DNA of 64,000 bases from the NCBI GenBank assembly GCA_017303735.1, contig JAFLCF010000001.1:16894-80893 (forward strand). Reading direction: 5' to 3'. A program made the translations under genes and the position numbers. Each line of letters begins with the position of its first letter. Position 1 is the stretch's first letter. Positions 1-9,036 of the stretch are shown here, piece by piece. The DNA is from Anaerolineae bacterium. Its GTDB lineage: Bacteria; Chloroflexota; Anaerolineae; Anaerolineales; Villigracilaceae. The notes under the pieces were generated by a model. The model was not told the DNA's origin, ran no database searches, and saw nothing but the letters and a program-made list of their open reading frames with translations.

Positions 1-1
1 T

Positions 2-949
2 GCCTGGGCAGATGTGAACGCTGTGGCTGATTTGATCTACAAAGTATGTGAAGCCGATGGCGATGCCACCGTTGCCACAACACCAGAAGAACTGGAACAT
101 GCCTGGCATGAAGAAGGTTTCAATTTGGAAATCGACGCCTTCGTGATTGAAACCAAGGATGGCTCCATTGTTGGCTATGAAGAACTCTTTAATGAAAAAG
201 AGTTTGCCGACCTGAATTCCGACGGCTACGTCCACCCCGAATTCCATGGGATGGGGGTGGGCACCACGTTGTTGATGCGCTCCGAAGAACGTGCGCACGA
301 AATGATGCAACTCGCCGCACCGGATCTGCGTGTTTTCATGCGTGTCACCACCGATGGACGAGACGAAGCCGGGCAGACGCTGTTCCGGAATATGGGCTAC
401 AGCCCGGTCCGTTTTCATTGGCGCATGGAAATTAAATTGGAGAATCCGCCTACGGTGGCGCCCCTGCCCGATGGGCTTGAGCTGCGTCCGTTCGAGAAAG
501 AGGCGCATGCCCATCTGATGTGGCAGGCGGACAATGAAGCCTTCCGTGAGCATTGGGGCAGCCATGACTCCACCTTCGAAGAATGGACGTTCCGAAAGTT
601 TGGACGTCCTGACTTTGATCCGTCGCTCTGGTTGGTAGCCTGGGATGGTGATCAGATCGCAGGTTATTCCCAGAACCGCTTTCGGATGGGGATCGGCTGG
701 GTGGGGACGTTGGGCGTTCTCAAACCCTGGCGCAAAAAGGGATTGGGTCTGGCTTTGCTTCAAGCTTCTTTTGCCGATTTTTACCAACGCGGCACCACAA
801 CGATCGGTTTGGGCGTAGATGCCTCCAATAAAACCGGAGCAACCCGCCTGTATCAACGTGCCGGTATGCGTGTAGCGACTGAGTTTGTCACCTTTGAAAA
901 GGAACTTCGCCCGGGTCGGGCGTTGGAGGATGCCAGTGCCCGTGGATAA
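2..949 (+). CDS. Tandem GNAT acetyltransferase, 5' end outside window
   Basis: Probably transfers an acetyl group from acetyl-CoA to an unidentified amine. Two GNAT folds lie in tandem. The first has the acetyl-CoA loop GYVHPEFHGMGVGTTLL around residues 75-91. The second has a matching beta4-loop (GTLGVLKPWRKKGLG) and the terminal NKTGATRLYQRAGM segment near residues 270-285. The frame is open leftward to base 2 with no stop, and the bases before the first possible start (GTG at 14) read as normal protein (AWAD). The true start is therefore very likely outside the window and the gene is 5' truncated by the window edge. The substrate cannot be told from sequence. Confidence 0.85.
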   Translation, partial: AWADVNAVADLIYKVCEADGDATVATTPEELEHAWHEEGFNLEIDAFVIETKDGSIVGYEELFNEKEFADLNSDGYVHPEFHGMGVGTTLLMRSEERAHEMMQLAAPDLRVFMRVTTDGRDEAGQTLFRNMGYSPVRFHWRMEIKLENPPTVAPLPDGLELRPFEKEAHAHLMWQADNEAFREHWGSHDSTFEEWTFRKFGRPDFDPSLWLVAWDGDQIAGYSQNRFRMGIGWVGTLGVLKPWRKKGLGLALLQASFADFYQRGTTTIGLGVDASNKTGATRLYQRAGMRVATEFVTFEKELRPGRALEDASARG

Positions 950-1047
950 CGCCCAGAATTGCAAATTAACTCAAAATTGATTCGCAAGGTGTAAAAATTC
1001 GGGGTAGAATCAAACCCTATAGAGTAAATCCACGAAAGGGCGTTCCT

Positions 1048-1491
1048 ATGCTTAACTTGCGTTGCCTTTATTGCCAGACTCCATTTACAGTTGGTCGAGC
1101 GGATATGCTTTCCGCGCTCATCACTATGGATGAAAAGAATCAGAACCATCACGATGCGCACTGCCCGCGCTGCCGCCGTGCCAACTCCATTTCACGCCAA
1201 CGAATGGAGCTTTTCTTCCCGAACTGGCGTGAAGCCGCCAAGCAGGCGGCTTCGGCTCCTGCGGATGTGGCTGCCTCTGCTGCCCTGAAAACAGAACCTC
1301 TTCCACGGGCGTTGAAGAGTGCGACGGTTAAGACCGCTACTACAAAGAAAACTAGTGCTGCAAATGCCAAGCCGTCTTCTTCAAAGCGACAGCGGGCATC
1401 CAAACCTGCGTCTGCGAAAAAGACAACCCCGGCAGCGAAGCCTGCGCCTTCAAAAGCGAAGCCTTCTTCAAAGGGAACGAAAAAGAAGTAA
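1048..1491 (+). CDS. Zinc-ribbon protein with histone-like Lys/Ala-rich tail
   Basis: A 147-residue protein of two parts. Residues 1-50 hold two CxxC knuckles (C6/C9 and C39/C42), a zinc-ribbon arrangement. From about residue 65 to the end the chain is low-complexity Ala, Lys, Pro, Ser and Thr, ending in three lysines, like the tails of bacterial histone-H1-like proteins. This composition suggests nucleic-acid binding, but no family with a known role was recognised. The start ATG lies downstream of a TAGAAT box at 1005-1010 without a well-spaced -35. A clear terminator follows the stop, so it looks like a monocistronic unit. Confidence 0.75.
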   Translation: MLNLRCLYCQTPFTVGRADMLSALITMDEKNQNHHDAHCPRCRRANSISRQRMELFFPNWREAAKQAASAPADVAASAALKTEPLPRALKSATVKTATTKKTSAANAKPSSSKRQRASKPASAKKTTPAAKPAPSKAKPSSKGTKKK

Positions 1492-1511
1492 GTTGCCCTT
1501 TCACACATTCA

Positions 1512-1547
1512 CCCGCAGGCGAGTTTCCTTCGCTTGCGGGCTTTTTT
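1512..1547 (+). terminator. Rho-independent terminator
   Basis: A 10-bp stem with one G-T pair (1512-1521 with 1531-1540), a 9-nt loop, and the run CTTTTTT at 1541-1547, starting 20 nt after the zinc-ribbon gene. Confidence 0.85.
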
Positions 1548-1563
1548 ATGAATGGACAGTTCT

Positions 1564-2166
1564 ATGAAAATAAAAACAATTTTTTTTGATTTTGGCGGTG
1601 TCATCCAACGCACCGAATACCAGGCGCCGCGCCAGCTGTTGGCGCAGCGTTTCAATCTGGAGTATGACGATATCGATAACATCGTCTTCAATAGCCCAAC
1701 GGCAAAACAAGCCACGGTGGGGGAGTTGGCTGTAGAAAAGCATTGGGAGGCGGTTGCCAAACGGCTGAAGGTCAACAAAGAAGATGTTGCCGCCGTGGAG
1801 CGCGAGTTCTTTGCTGGTGATGTAATTGACCATGAAATCGTTGAGTATCTGCGTTCGCTACGTCCGCGGTATAAGACGGGGTTGATCAGCAATGCCTGGT
1901 CAGATATGCGCGAGTATCTCGTCCGCCAGAAGTTGGATGATGCTTTTGATACGCTCACCATTTCAGCGGAAGTAGGTATGGCAAAGCCGGAGGCGAAGAT
2001 CTATCTCCTTGCGTTGGAGCAGGCTCAGGTAGAGGCGGAGGCGGCGGTCTTCGTCGATGATGTGCCTGCGAATATCGAAGCCTGTGAAGCGCTTGGCATG
2101 AAAGGAATCCTGTTTCGTGACCCGCTTAAGGCGATGAATGAGTTGAAGAAATTATTGAAAGAGTAA
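1564..2166 (+). CDS. HAD-superfamily hydrolase
   Basis: Probably a small-molecule phosphatase of the haloacid dehalogenase superfamily. Motif I is FFDFGGV at the N-terminus with the nucleophilic Asp; the motif II region is GLISNAW; the catalytic Lys lies in AEVGMAKPEAKIY; motif IV is VFVDD. The length (200 aa) fits subfamily IA enzymes of the YihX/epoxide-hydrolase-like type. An in-frame ATG at 1552 would add four residues (MDSS). I prefer 1564 because family members start M-x-I-K-x-I-x-F-D-F. Neither start has a strong ribosome-binding site. It leads a tight three-gene run, with the next gene starting 3 nt downstream. Substrate unknown. Confidence 0.88.
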   Translation: MKIKTIFFDFGGVIQRTEYQAPRQLLAQRFNLEYDDIDNIVFNSPTAKQATVGELAVEKHWEAVAKRLKVNKEDVAAVEREFFAGDVIDHEIVEYLRSLRPRYKTGLISNAWSDMREYLVRQKLDDAFDTLTISAEVGMAKPEAKIYLLALEQAQVEAEAAVFVDDVPANIEACEALGMKGILFRDPLKAMNELKKLLKE

Positions 2167-2169
2167 AGA

Positions 2170-3510
2170 ATGAATACAACCTCTGATCTATTGATCCGTG
2201 ACCTCGGTGACGGTTTGATTTTGCGGCGCGGCTCACTTGCCGACGCCGACGCATTGGCAGACATCAACAGCCGAATGCACAGTGACAATGGTCCCGACCA
2301 ACCCGAGATGGGCATTGATGCATGGATTCGCGACCTGGTGGCAGGGACTCATCCCACAACGAGTGCTACTGATTTTACGGTGGTGGAAGAAACCGCCACC
2401 GGACGCATCGTTTCGACTTTATGCCTGATCTCGCAGACGTGGACGTACGCAGGCATTGAGTTTGGCATCGGCAGACCGGAGTTGGTTTGTACCTTGCCGG
2501 AATTTCGCAAGCGCGGTTTGATCCGAATCCAAATGGATGAGGTTCACAAGTGGAGTGCAGAACGCGGTCACTTGATGCAGTTCATTACGGGCATTCCGAA
2601 TTTTTACCGTCAGTTCGGCTATGACATGGCGCTGAGTTTTGTAGGGCGGCGCACTGGCTATGAATCTAATTTGCCGAAGTTGAAGGAAGGCGAAAGCGAG
2701 CCTGTTAACATCCGCGCAGTGCGTGAAGATGATTTGGAATTTGTGTTGGGCTTGTATGAAGCTTGGGAAAAACGCTATCTGATCTCATGCAAACGCACGT
2801 TGGATGTTTTGCGTTATGAATCGTTTGGCAAACGGGATGGCAACATCAATCGCTTCGAGAAGATGATCATTGAAGATGCAAGCGGCAACCGAATTGGTTT
2901 CTTTGAACACCCCGCCGGTTTGTGGATGGATGGTTTACCCTGCATCTATTTTGCGCTAGTGGAGGGAAGCTCGTTTTTAGAGGTCTCGCCCAGCGTAGCG
3001 CGTTATCTATGGAAGAAAGGCGGCGAATACGCCGAGCGCGACAAACAAACCCGGGCAACTTTTGGTTTCTTGCTTGGCGAAGCTCACCCTGCTTACGAAG
3101 CGATGGATGACCTCTTGCCTGCTACCAGAAAGCCCTACGCATTCTACACTCGCATACCTAATATGACTGCGTTCTTGAAACGCATTCAGCCTGCCTTAGA
3201 GGAACGTCTCGCACAATCCCTTGCGGCGGGACATTCCGGTGAATTGAGGTTGAACTTTTACACTAGCGGAGTCCGCTTGGTGTTTGAGCGCGGACGTATT
3301 ACATCCATTGAGCCGATGAAGGTTGGTTCAGGCATTGAGACCGACGCCAGTTTTCCTGATCTCACTTTCCATCACCTGTTGTTTGGGCATCGTAGTTTTG
3401 ATGAGTTGCGCCATGCTTTCATCGATTGCTTTGCAGATAACAATACGGCGCGGGTTTTGCTCAATACTCTATTCCCCAAGAAACTTTCGGATGTTCATCC
3501 GCTTGGGTAG
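2170..3510 (+). CDS. Eis-like GNAT acetyltransferase with SCP2-type C-terminal domain
   Basis: A 446-residue acetyltransferase. The N-terminal GNAT domain carries the acetyl-CoA loop around PEFRKRGLIRIQMDEV (about residues 115-130). A second, degenerate GNAT-like region follows. The last about 110 residues (LRLNFYTSGVRLVFERGRITSIEPM...) resemble the sterol-carrier-protein-2 fold that closes Eis-family enzymes. Eis proteins acetylate lysines or aminoglycosides, but the substrate here is unknown. The gene sits 3 nt after the HAD gene and 3 nt before an MFS transporter, so the three are probably co-transcribed. A resistance or export role for the pair is possible but only inferred from adjacency. 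Confidence 0.8.
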   Translation: MNTTSDLLIRDLGDGLILRRGSLADADALADINSRMHSDNGPDQPEMGIDAWIRDLVAGTHPTTSATDFTVVEETATGRIVSTLCLISQTWTYAGIEFGIGRPELVCTLPEFRKRGLIRIQMDEVHKWSAERGHLMQFITGIPNFYRQFGYDMALSFVGRRTGYESNLPKLKEGESEPVNIRAVREDDLEFVLGLYEAWEKRYLISCKRTLDVLRYESFGKRDGNINRFEKMIIEDASGNRIGFFEHPAGLWMDGLPCIYFALVEGSSFLEVSPSVARYLWKKGGEYAERDKQTRATFGFLLGEAHPAYEAMDDLLPATRKPYAFYTRIPNMTAFLKRIQPALEERLAQSLAAGHSGELRLNFYTSGVRLVFERGRITSIEPMKVGSGIETDASFPDLTFHHLLFGHRSFDELRHAFIDCFADNNTARVLLNTLFPKKLSDVHPLG

Positions 3511-3513
3511 AAA

Positions 3514-4773
3514 ATGACCATGTTTCGACTCGAAGCCTCCAAAGTATATCTATTCATCGAGTTCACAGCCTCGGCATTCTTTTCGATGATGTTTGCCGTC
3601 ATCTCATTGTACGAAGCGACCGTCGCTGGCTTGACTCCCATGCAGCTTGTTTTGGTGGGAACGACTTTGGAGGTTTCTGCGTTTCTGTTTGAAATTCCAA
3701 CCGGTGTGGTGGCAGATGTTTTCTCACGGCGTTTGTCCATTATCATTGGGTACATCATGATGGGCTTGGGCTTTTTGGTTGAAGCTTTCTTCCCAGCTTT
3801 TTTGCCGATCTTAATCGCGCAGGTCATTTGGGGTGTGGGCTATACCTTTACCAGTGGCGCAACCCAGGCATGGATCACCGATGAGATCGGCGAAGAGAAA
3901 GCCAATCCGCTATTTTTGCGGGCGGCGCGAGTCGGTTTAACCGCTTCACTCGTCGGTATGGGTGCGACCATTTTTATTGGCGCAGAGAATGCGGCACTGC
4001 CCATTTTAGTTGGCGCAATTGGTGTCACCCTCATTGGCATCATCTTGATCTTCATCATGCCAGAGACGGGTTTCAGACCCACACCCATGCAAGACCGCAA
4101 TACCTGGCAGCACATGTGGCACACCTTTAATGAAGGCATCCGCTCTGTGCGAACACGTCCGCGTTTGATGAACATCTTAGGCGTAGGCTTGTTCTACGGC
4201 TTATACAGCGAAGGCTTCGACCGCCTTTGGGTAAAACATTTGCTCGATACGTTTGAGATTCCCATCTTATTTGGCAGCAACCAAGTGGCGTTCTTTACAG
4301 GCTTGCGTTTGGTGGTGGCTGTATTTTCCATTCTCGCTTTGCGTTGGGTAGAGAAGCGGGTCGACTCAAGCAGTCCACTCGCAATTGGGCGGGCGATGAC
4401 CTGGGTGACAGGTGGAATTATCATCGCCATGTTGGGATTTGCCCTCTCCCCGCTTCTTTTTCTGACTTTATGCCTGTATCTCACCATCGACGTTTTGCGT
4501 GACGTTCGAGCTCCTCTCCAAACTGCCTGGGTCAATCACAAGCTCGACCCGCAGACGAGAGCGACTGTCCACTCGATGACGGGGCAGGTCGATTCGATCG
4601 GTCAGATCGGCGGCGGGAGTTCGGCACTGGTGGCGAGATATTTTTCGGTGCAAGCGGCGATTGCGTTCTCGGCGCTTTTGCTTACGCCAGCACTTGGCTT
4701 GGTTCGTAGAGCCAACTCTGAGCGTGGGGGAGAGGCGAAGGAAGACTCTTCCACCGAGTTGTCGCAGGAATAA
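3514..4773 (+). CDS. MFS transporter
   Basis: A 419-residue integral membrane protein with about twelve hydrophobic segments. The MFS loop 2-3 signature appears as GVVADVFSRRLSIIIGYI (about residues 69-86). Between TM6 and TM7 lies a charged cytoplasmic loop (about residues 185-215). The C-terminal part contains TAWVNHKLDPQTRATVHSM, seen in a widespread group of uncharacterised drug- or metabolite-efflux MFS proteins. It follows the Eis-like gene by 3 nt as the last gene of the 1564-4773 unit. No hairpin terminator is visible after the stop. The transported compound cannot be told from sequence. Confidence 0.88.
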   Translation: MTMFRLEASKVYLFIEFTASAFFSMMFAVISLYEATVAGLTPMQLVLVGTTLEVSAFLFEIPTGVVADVFSRRLSIIIGYIMMGLGFLVEAFFPAFLPILIAQVIWGVGYTFTSGATQAWITDEIGEEKANPLFLRAARVGLTASLVGMGATIFIGAENAALPILVGAIGVTLIGIILIFIMPETGFRPTPMQDRNTWQHMWHTFNEGIRSVRTRPRLMNILGVGLFYGLYSEGFDRLWVKHLLDTFEIPILFGSNQVAFFTGLRLVVAVFSILALRWVEKRVDSSSPLAIGRAMTWVTGGIIIAMLGFALSPLLFLTLCLYLTIDVLRDVRAPLQTAWVNHKLDPQTRATVHSMTGQVDSIGQIGGGSSALVARYFSVQAAIAFSALLLTPALGLVRRANSERGGEAKEDSSTELSQE

Positions 4774-4815
4774 ATCCATTTTTTATCTCACAAACAAGAG
4801 TGCAAGGAAGATTAA

Positions 4816-4845
4816 TTGACGCATTATCCGATTACCAAGTATAAT
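4816..4845 (+). promoter_or_regulatory. Sigma-70-type promoter of the signalling block
   Basis: TTGACG (4816-4821), an 18-nt spacer and a perfect TATAAT (4840-4845). The start point would be near 4852, about 30 nt before the PATAN gene. This is the best candidate to drive the genes from 4882 onward. Confidence 0.7.
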
Positions 4846-4881
4846 TTTGCCTATCCCTTTTTAAGGGGCATTTGAGGAATT

Positions 4882-5688
4882 ATGGCTCTGCGCGGTAATT
4901 TACGAGATTTTACAATCACTCAACTCTTGAACCTCATTAATCTCGCCAGCAAAACGGGAACGCTGGTGATCGATGGGGCGTCGGAACAAGCCTACGTTTC
5001 GTTCCGTGAGGGGAAGCTGGCATACGCGCGCATTGGTAAGGAAGATGGCAGCCTTGCCTCTGTACTTTATAAGTCGAACAAGATCAATGCCAATCAGTAC
5101 AAAGCCATTATTGAGCGTTCTGGGCAAATGTCTGATAAAGAGTTGGGGTTGCTGCTGATCAATGCAGGATATGTCTCGCGTGATGACATCCTTTTGAATT
5201 TGCAGGTTTATTTTACAGATCAGATCCGCCGTTTATTTACCTGGGTGGAAGGCGTGTTCCGCTTTGAAGGCGAGATGCTCCCACCTGATGACCGGATCAA
5301 TGTGCGGCTTGATCTTGAAAATATCATTATCGAAGGTTCGCGTCAGTTGCGCGAATTGGAACAACTGCAAGATGAAATTCCAAGCCTGGATATGGCGCTT
5401 AAGTTCACTGACCGCCCGCTAACCAACGTCAATTTGAGCGTGGACGAGTGGAAGGTGGTCAAGTTCGTCGACCCGAAGAATACAATGCGCCAGATCGCGA
5501 AGACGAACAAACTGACCGATGCGGAAGTCCGCCGGATCGTGTACGGTTTATTGCAGGCTGGGTTAGTGGAAATGGCTCGCCCGGCGGATGCCCCTGCTCC
5601 AAAAGCGGTAAAACCGCTCGCTCCGCAAGAAGTGGAAGAAAAGAAATCGTTGGTCAATAAACTGATCGGCCGCATTCGTTCACTCTAA
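4882..5688 (+). CDS. PATAN (DUF4388) domain protein
   Basis: A 268-residue cytoplasmic signalling protein. Residues 1 to about 165 form a PATAN/DUF4388 domain, recognised from the opening GNLRDFTITQLLNLINLAS, the next turn KTGTLVIDG and the VSFREGKLAYARIG segment. A winged-helix-like segment follows (about 190-232, VDPKNTMRQIAKTNKLTDAEVRRIVYGLLQAGLVE), then a Pro/Ala linker and a basic C-terminus. PATAN domains usually accompany receiver domains or small GTPases. Here a MglA-like GTPase follows 27 nt downstream, which supports a regulatory partnership (inference). GAGGA lies just before the ATG. It is the first gene of the 4882-19720 block. Confidence 0.82.
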   Translation: MALRGNLRDFTITQLLNLINLASKTGTLVIDGASEQAYVSFREGKLAYARIGKEDGSLASVLYKSNKINANQYKAIIERSGQMSDKELGLLLINAGYVSRDDILLNLQVYFTDQIRRLFTWVEGVFRFEGEMLPPDDRINVRLDLENIIIEGSRQLRELEQLQDEIPSLDMALKFTDRPLTNVNLSVDEWKVVKFVDPKNTMRQIAKTNKLTDAEVRRIVYGLLQAGLVEMARPADAPAPKAVKPLAPQEVEEKKSLVNKLIGRIRSL

Positions 5689-5715
5689 TTATTCGAGGCC
5701 GAAAGGATAGGTATT

Positions 5716-6252
5716 ATGCAAACGGTCAAAATGGTAGTCACGGGTCCATTCAGTGCTGGCAAAACGCAGTTTATTCAATCTGTCAGCGAAATTGATGTGG
5801 TTGCCACAGAACGCAAGATCTCCTCAGATGAGGAACGCTCGGTAAAATCTGCCACAACGGTGGCAATGGATTTTGGGCGCATCACAGTAGACCAGGAGCT
5901 GGTCCTCTATCTTTTTGGCACCCCCGGTCAGAAGCGATTCGACTTCATGTGGGAGATCCTCTCTGAGGGTATGCTGGGATTCATCGTCATGGTGGATAGC
6001 ACCCGCCCTGAGACCTTCCGCGAAGCACGCTCGATCCTTGAAACCTTCCGCGCTTATGCGCCTACCCCTTTTGTGGTTGCCGCGAATAAGCAGGATAAAG
6101 ATGATGCCTGGGACCTTGAAGATATGGGTCATGCTCTGCGCCTTGATAAAAATACAAAGCTGCTGCCCTGCATTGCAACAGACCGAAACTCTGTCAAGTC
6201 CATTTTGCTCGAATTGCTGTACAGCATCATGAGCGAAATGGAAGGGAAATAG
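5716..6252 (+). CDS. Small Ras-like (MglA-type) GTPase
   Basis: A 178-residue P-loop GTPase. G1 is GPFSAGKT (residues 10-17), G3 is reduced to FGTPGQ (67-72, lacking the usual Asp before TPG), and G4 is NKQD (124-127). This matches the bacterial MglA/SofG-like group often paired with PATAN, roadblock or GAF proteins. Such GTPases act as polarity or signalling switches. It follows the PATAN gene and precedes an alpha/beta hydrolase by 20 nt. AAAGGA upstream of the ATG serves as ribosome-binding site. No GAP of the roadblock/MglB type is in the window. A role in gliding, polarity or sensing cannot be chosen from sequence. Confidence 0.88.
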   Translation: MQTVKMVVTGPFSAGKTQFIQSVSEIDVVATERKISSDEERSVKSATTVAMDFGRITVDQELVLYLFGTPGQKRFDFMWEILSEGMLGFIVMVDSTRPETFREARSILETFRAYAPTPFVVAANKQDKDDAWDLEDMGHALRLDKNTKLLPCIATDRNSVKSILLELLYSIMSEMEGK

Positions 6253-6272
6253 CGGACGGGTGATGCCCTACT

Positions 6273-7073
6273 GTGTCTTCAATTACGACTGATCAGGGAA
6301 TCGTACATTACGAGGTCTACGGGCGCGGGCGCCCGGTGATTCTTTTGCATGGTTGGCTTGGGTCTTGGGGGTTATGGCAGGAGACAATGGCATACTTGGG
6401 TGCCTTTTACCGAACCTACGCACTGGATTTTTGGGGCTTTGGTGAATCGGGAAAGAAGCGCGAGACGTATGCCGTCTCTGATTTTGTCGATCTTGTTAAT
6501 CAATTCATGGAACAACTTGGTATTGTGCATGCGCCGCTGGTGGGGCATAGCATGGGCGGTACGGTCAGCCTTTCGGTTGCTATAAAATATCCCGAGCGGG
6601 TGAGCAAGGTGGCTGTTGTCGGGTCGCCCATTGTGGGCTCATCGCTTGCACCATTATTAAAACTGGCAGGGCAACGTCCTATCGCTTTTATGCTTTTCAA
6701 TATGTTCGGACCCTTCCGCGCTTTCATGAAGCATTATTATTCCCGCGCCATTTGTTCCGATCCGCGCTTCCCTGCGATGATGGACCGCGATCTTTCCCGT
6801 ACGACGGTGGAATCTTTCCTTCTGTCCATTGCTTCGCTGCGGCGAACCGACCTGACCCCAATGCTCCAACAGGTAAAGATCCCCTCGCTTGGAATGTACG
6901 GCGCGAAAGATGTGATCGTCCATCCGCTGCAGTGGCAGCCACTGCAAAAGGGGATTCCACTTGCGCATATTGAACATTTTCCCAATTCTGGTCATTTTCC
7001 CATGCTGGAAGAACCTGCCGAATTCAGTCAGAAATTAAAAAACTTCCTCGACAAAGATTTTCAAGCCCAATGA
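6273..7073 (+). CDS. Alpha/beta hydrolase (Ser nucleophile)
   Basis: A 266-residue alpha/beta-hydrolase of unknown substrate. The oxyanion-hole motif is HGW (residues 26-28), the nucleophile elbow is GHSMGG with Ser93, and the likely acid and base are Asp213 (GAKD) and His241 (SGHFP). The start is GTG at 6273, chosen because the family begins with xxxITTDQGIVHYE. It is closely similar over its length to the hydrolase at 18932, whose aligned nucleophile is Asp. The two paralogues lie towards either end of the signalling block. Its stop overlaps the start of the V4R gene by 4 nt (ATGA), indicating translational coupling. Confidence 0.87.
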   Translation: MSSITTDQGIVHYEVYGRGRPVILLHGWLGSWGLWQETMAYLGAFYRTYALDFWGFGESGKKRETYAVSDFVDLVNQFMEQLGIVHAPLVGHSMGGTVSLSVAIKYPERVSKVAVVGSPIVGSSLAPLLKLAGQRPIAFMLFNMFGPFRAFMKHYYSRAICSDPRFPAMMDRDLSRTTVESFLLSIASLRRTDLTPMLQQVKIPSLGMYGAKDVIVHPLQWQPLQKGIPLAHIEHFPNSGHFPMLEEPAEFSQKLKNFLDKDFQAQ

Positions 7074-7693
7074 GCCAGACTGCTTATTACTACCCTAAAA
7101 AAATGGGAATGCTCATCCTCCACAGCATGGAGGAGGTCATCGGAAAAAGCGGTATGGACGCCATCTTCGACCTGGTGGTGGAAGATGAATTAAAACAAGT
7201 TCATGCGTCCGCAGATAATGAGCGGGCGTTTTCTTTTGAGGCGATCCAGCAGCTTCATCTGGCGTTGGAGAAGGCTTATGGTCCGCGTGGTGGGCGCGGG
7301 CTGGCTTTACAGACAGGGCGCACTTGTTTCAAATATGGGCTAAAAGAATACGGGTCGCTACTCGGTCTAACTGAAATGGCATTCCGTTTATTGCCGCTGC
7401 CTACAAAACTCCACACTGGTGCACGTTCCTTTGCCGACTTGTTCAATAAGCATACCGACCAGCAAGTACGTGTGGAAGAAACCGACACTCACATCTTCTG
7501 GCATATTGAACGCTGCCCACTATGCTGGGAGCGGACGGCTGAAGAACCGATCTGTCATTTGGCAGTTGGGCTTTTGCAAGAGGCGCTCTACTGGCTGAGT
7601 GGTGGCAAGGTGTTCAGCGTGGAGGAGACTGCCTGTCATGCTCGCGGTGATGAACGCTGCACGATCACCATTCTAAAAACCCCTTTAACCTAG
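7070..7693 (+). CDS. V4R (4-vinyl-reductase) domain protein
   Basis: A 207-residue protein with a C-terminal V4R domain, a small-molecule-binding module shared by BchJ and several transcriptional regulators. The cysteine pattern is typical: C149-x2-C152, C162-H163, and the terminal C189-H190-A-R-G-D-E-R-C197. These could hold a metal or a haem-like ligand. The N-terminal half (YYYPKKMGMLILHSMEEVIG) is the usual helical lead. There is no DNA-binding domain, so it may sense a ligand for the neighbouring proteins. The ATG overlaps the preceding hydrolase stop by 4 nt. The ligand is unknown. Confidence 0.8.
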   Translation: MSQTAYYYPKKMGMLILHSMEEVIGKSGMDAIFDLVVEDELKQVHASADNERAFSFEAIQQLHLALEKAYGPRGGRGLALQTGRTCFKYGLKEYGSLLGLTEMAFRLLPLPTKLHTGARSFADLFNKHTDQQVRVEETDTHIFWHIERCPLCWERTAEEPICHLAVGLLQEALYWLSGGKVFSVEETACHARGDERCTITILKTPLT

Positions 7694-7745
7694 TCATAAC
7701 AGTTTTGTTGTTACTACTGGGCGTGTTTTATGGCACGCTTTGATT

Positions 7746-7751
7746 TATAAT
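7746..7751 (+). promoter_or_regulatory. -10 box giving a probable leaderless start
   Basis: TATAAT ends 7 nt before the ATG at 7759, so transcription would start at or next to the start codon. No convincing -35 is seen 17 nt upstream. Confidence 0.45.
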
Positions 7752-7758
7752 TCCGAAC

Positions 7759-9036
7759 ATGCTTAAGATCATCCTCCACGCGCCGAATCCGATCATGCCA
7801 TTCTGCGAACCTGCGCGTGAGCTTCGCATCCAAAATTCCCCCCTTTGGCTTCACCAGCGCAACCTGCTTGCTCCATACGTAACCCGCGAAATGGAATTGA
7901 AACAAGGCGAACGCCTCCAGCCGGTGCGGGAGCAATCCATTGTTTATCGCGATAACCTGTTCTTTGATGAGCCCTTCATCACAGAATTTATGCGGCAGGC
8001 GTTAAAGATGAACCGTCCAGTGCGGGCGGCATTTCGCGCTGATGATCCCGCGTTTCGCGAACATGCCCTGCCGCTTTCTGCATCCTACACCCCGGCTGGC
8101 AGTTTGTATCTTGCTGACCTGTGGTACTACCCCAACGGTCCCGTGGCGGGAGCCGAACCGCTCGTCATCGATATGCAGGCACGCGAGATCGGGTATTATC
8201 ATGTGCCGACTTATATGGCAGATCAAAGCGGCGACCTGGTCTTTCAGGTCCCATTGCGTTCCATGATCGCCATCGACTCATGGGTTCATATCTTTATTGC
8301 CGATATGGTCTTTGGTCAATTTGCGCGCGGTGCCCGTTTTGAAAAACGCGCAAACGATGAACTGGGCTTTAAGCTCAAGATCCTTGGTAAAGCCATTTAC
8401 GAAGGGCGTCAGGTACTGGAATGTTCCGAAGCCGTCATTGTAGGGAAAAATTGTGTCATTGACCCGAGCGCGGTGATCAAGGGACCCACCATCATTGGCG
8501 ATAATGTCACCATTAATGCCGGGGCAGTGATCGATAATTGCCTGATCGGGAATAACGTCAATGTGTCGCAAGATGTTCAATTGATGCTTTCCGTGGTGGG
8601 CGACGGCGCTTTTCTGCCATTCCGCACAGCCTTGTTCATGACCACTGTCATGGAAAATAGCATGGTGGCACAAAATACCTGTTTGCAAATGTGCGTGGTC
8701 GGGCGGAATACCTTCATCGGTGCCGGCTCCACATTTACAGATTACAACCTGATCCCCGCCCCGCTCCGTGCCCGGGATGGGAACGGCAAGCTGAGCCCCT
8801 CGAACCGCCCGGTGTTGGGTGGGGCAGTGGGGCATAATTGCCGCATCGGTTCAGGCATGATCATCTACCCGGCGCGCACCATTGAATCGGATGTTGTACT
8901 TGCAGCTTCAACAGAACGGCGCGTGATAGACCGGGATATCACCTACGATCAAAGCGACCATCACAAACTGAAACTGTCTCATCTGCATCAAACTCCTTAT
9001 CATAAAAAATCGAGAGCCGAGGTCGAATCCTGGTAA
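7759..9036 (+). CDS. Left-handed beta-helix (hexapeptide-repeat) protein
   Basis: A 425-residue protein. Residues about 220-300 and 305-385 contain imperfect hexapeptide repeats ([ILV]-G-x4 type, for example VIVGKNCVIDPSAVIKGPTIIG). This is the left-handed beta-helix fold of acyltransferases and of GlmU-like sugar nucleotidyltransferases. The first 215 residues resemble no family I can name with confidence; they may be a nucleotidyltransferase-like or scaffold domain. The stop abuts the ATG of the acyl-ACP-reductase-like gene with no gap, so the two products probably work together. Acyl transfer is a possibility, not a demonstration. Confidence 0.68.
   Translation: MLKIILHAPNPIMPFCEPARELRIQNSPLWLHQRNLLAPYVTREMELKQGERLQPVREQSIVYRDNLFFDEPFITEFMRQALKMNRPVRAAFRADDPAFREHALPLSASYTPAGSLYLADLWYYPNGPVAGAEPLVIDMQAREIGYYHVPTYMADQSGDLVFQVPLRSMIAIDSWVHIFIADMVFGQFARGARFEKRANDELGFKLKILGKAIYEGRQVLECSEAVIVGKNCVIDPSAVIKGPTIIGDNVTINAGAVIDNCLIGNNVNVSQDVQLMLSVVGDGAFLPFRTALFMTTVMENSMVAQNTCLQMCVVGRNTFIGAGSTFTDYNLIPAPLRARDGNGKLSPSNRPVLGGAVGHNCRIGSGMIIYPARTIESDVVLAASTERRVIDRDITYDQSDHHKLKLSHLHQTPYHKKSRAEVESW

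Noticed and set aside
8278..8835. Minus-strand frame opposite the hexapeptide-repeat gene
   Set aside because: Shadow of the repeat codons; no independent evidence.
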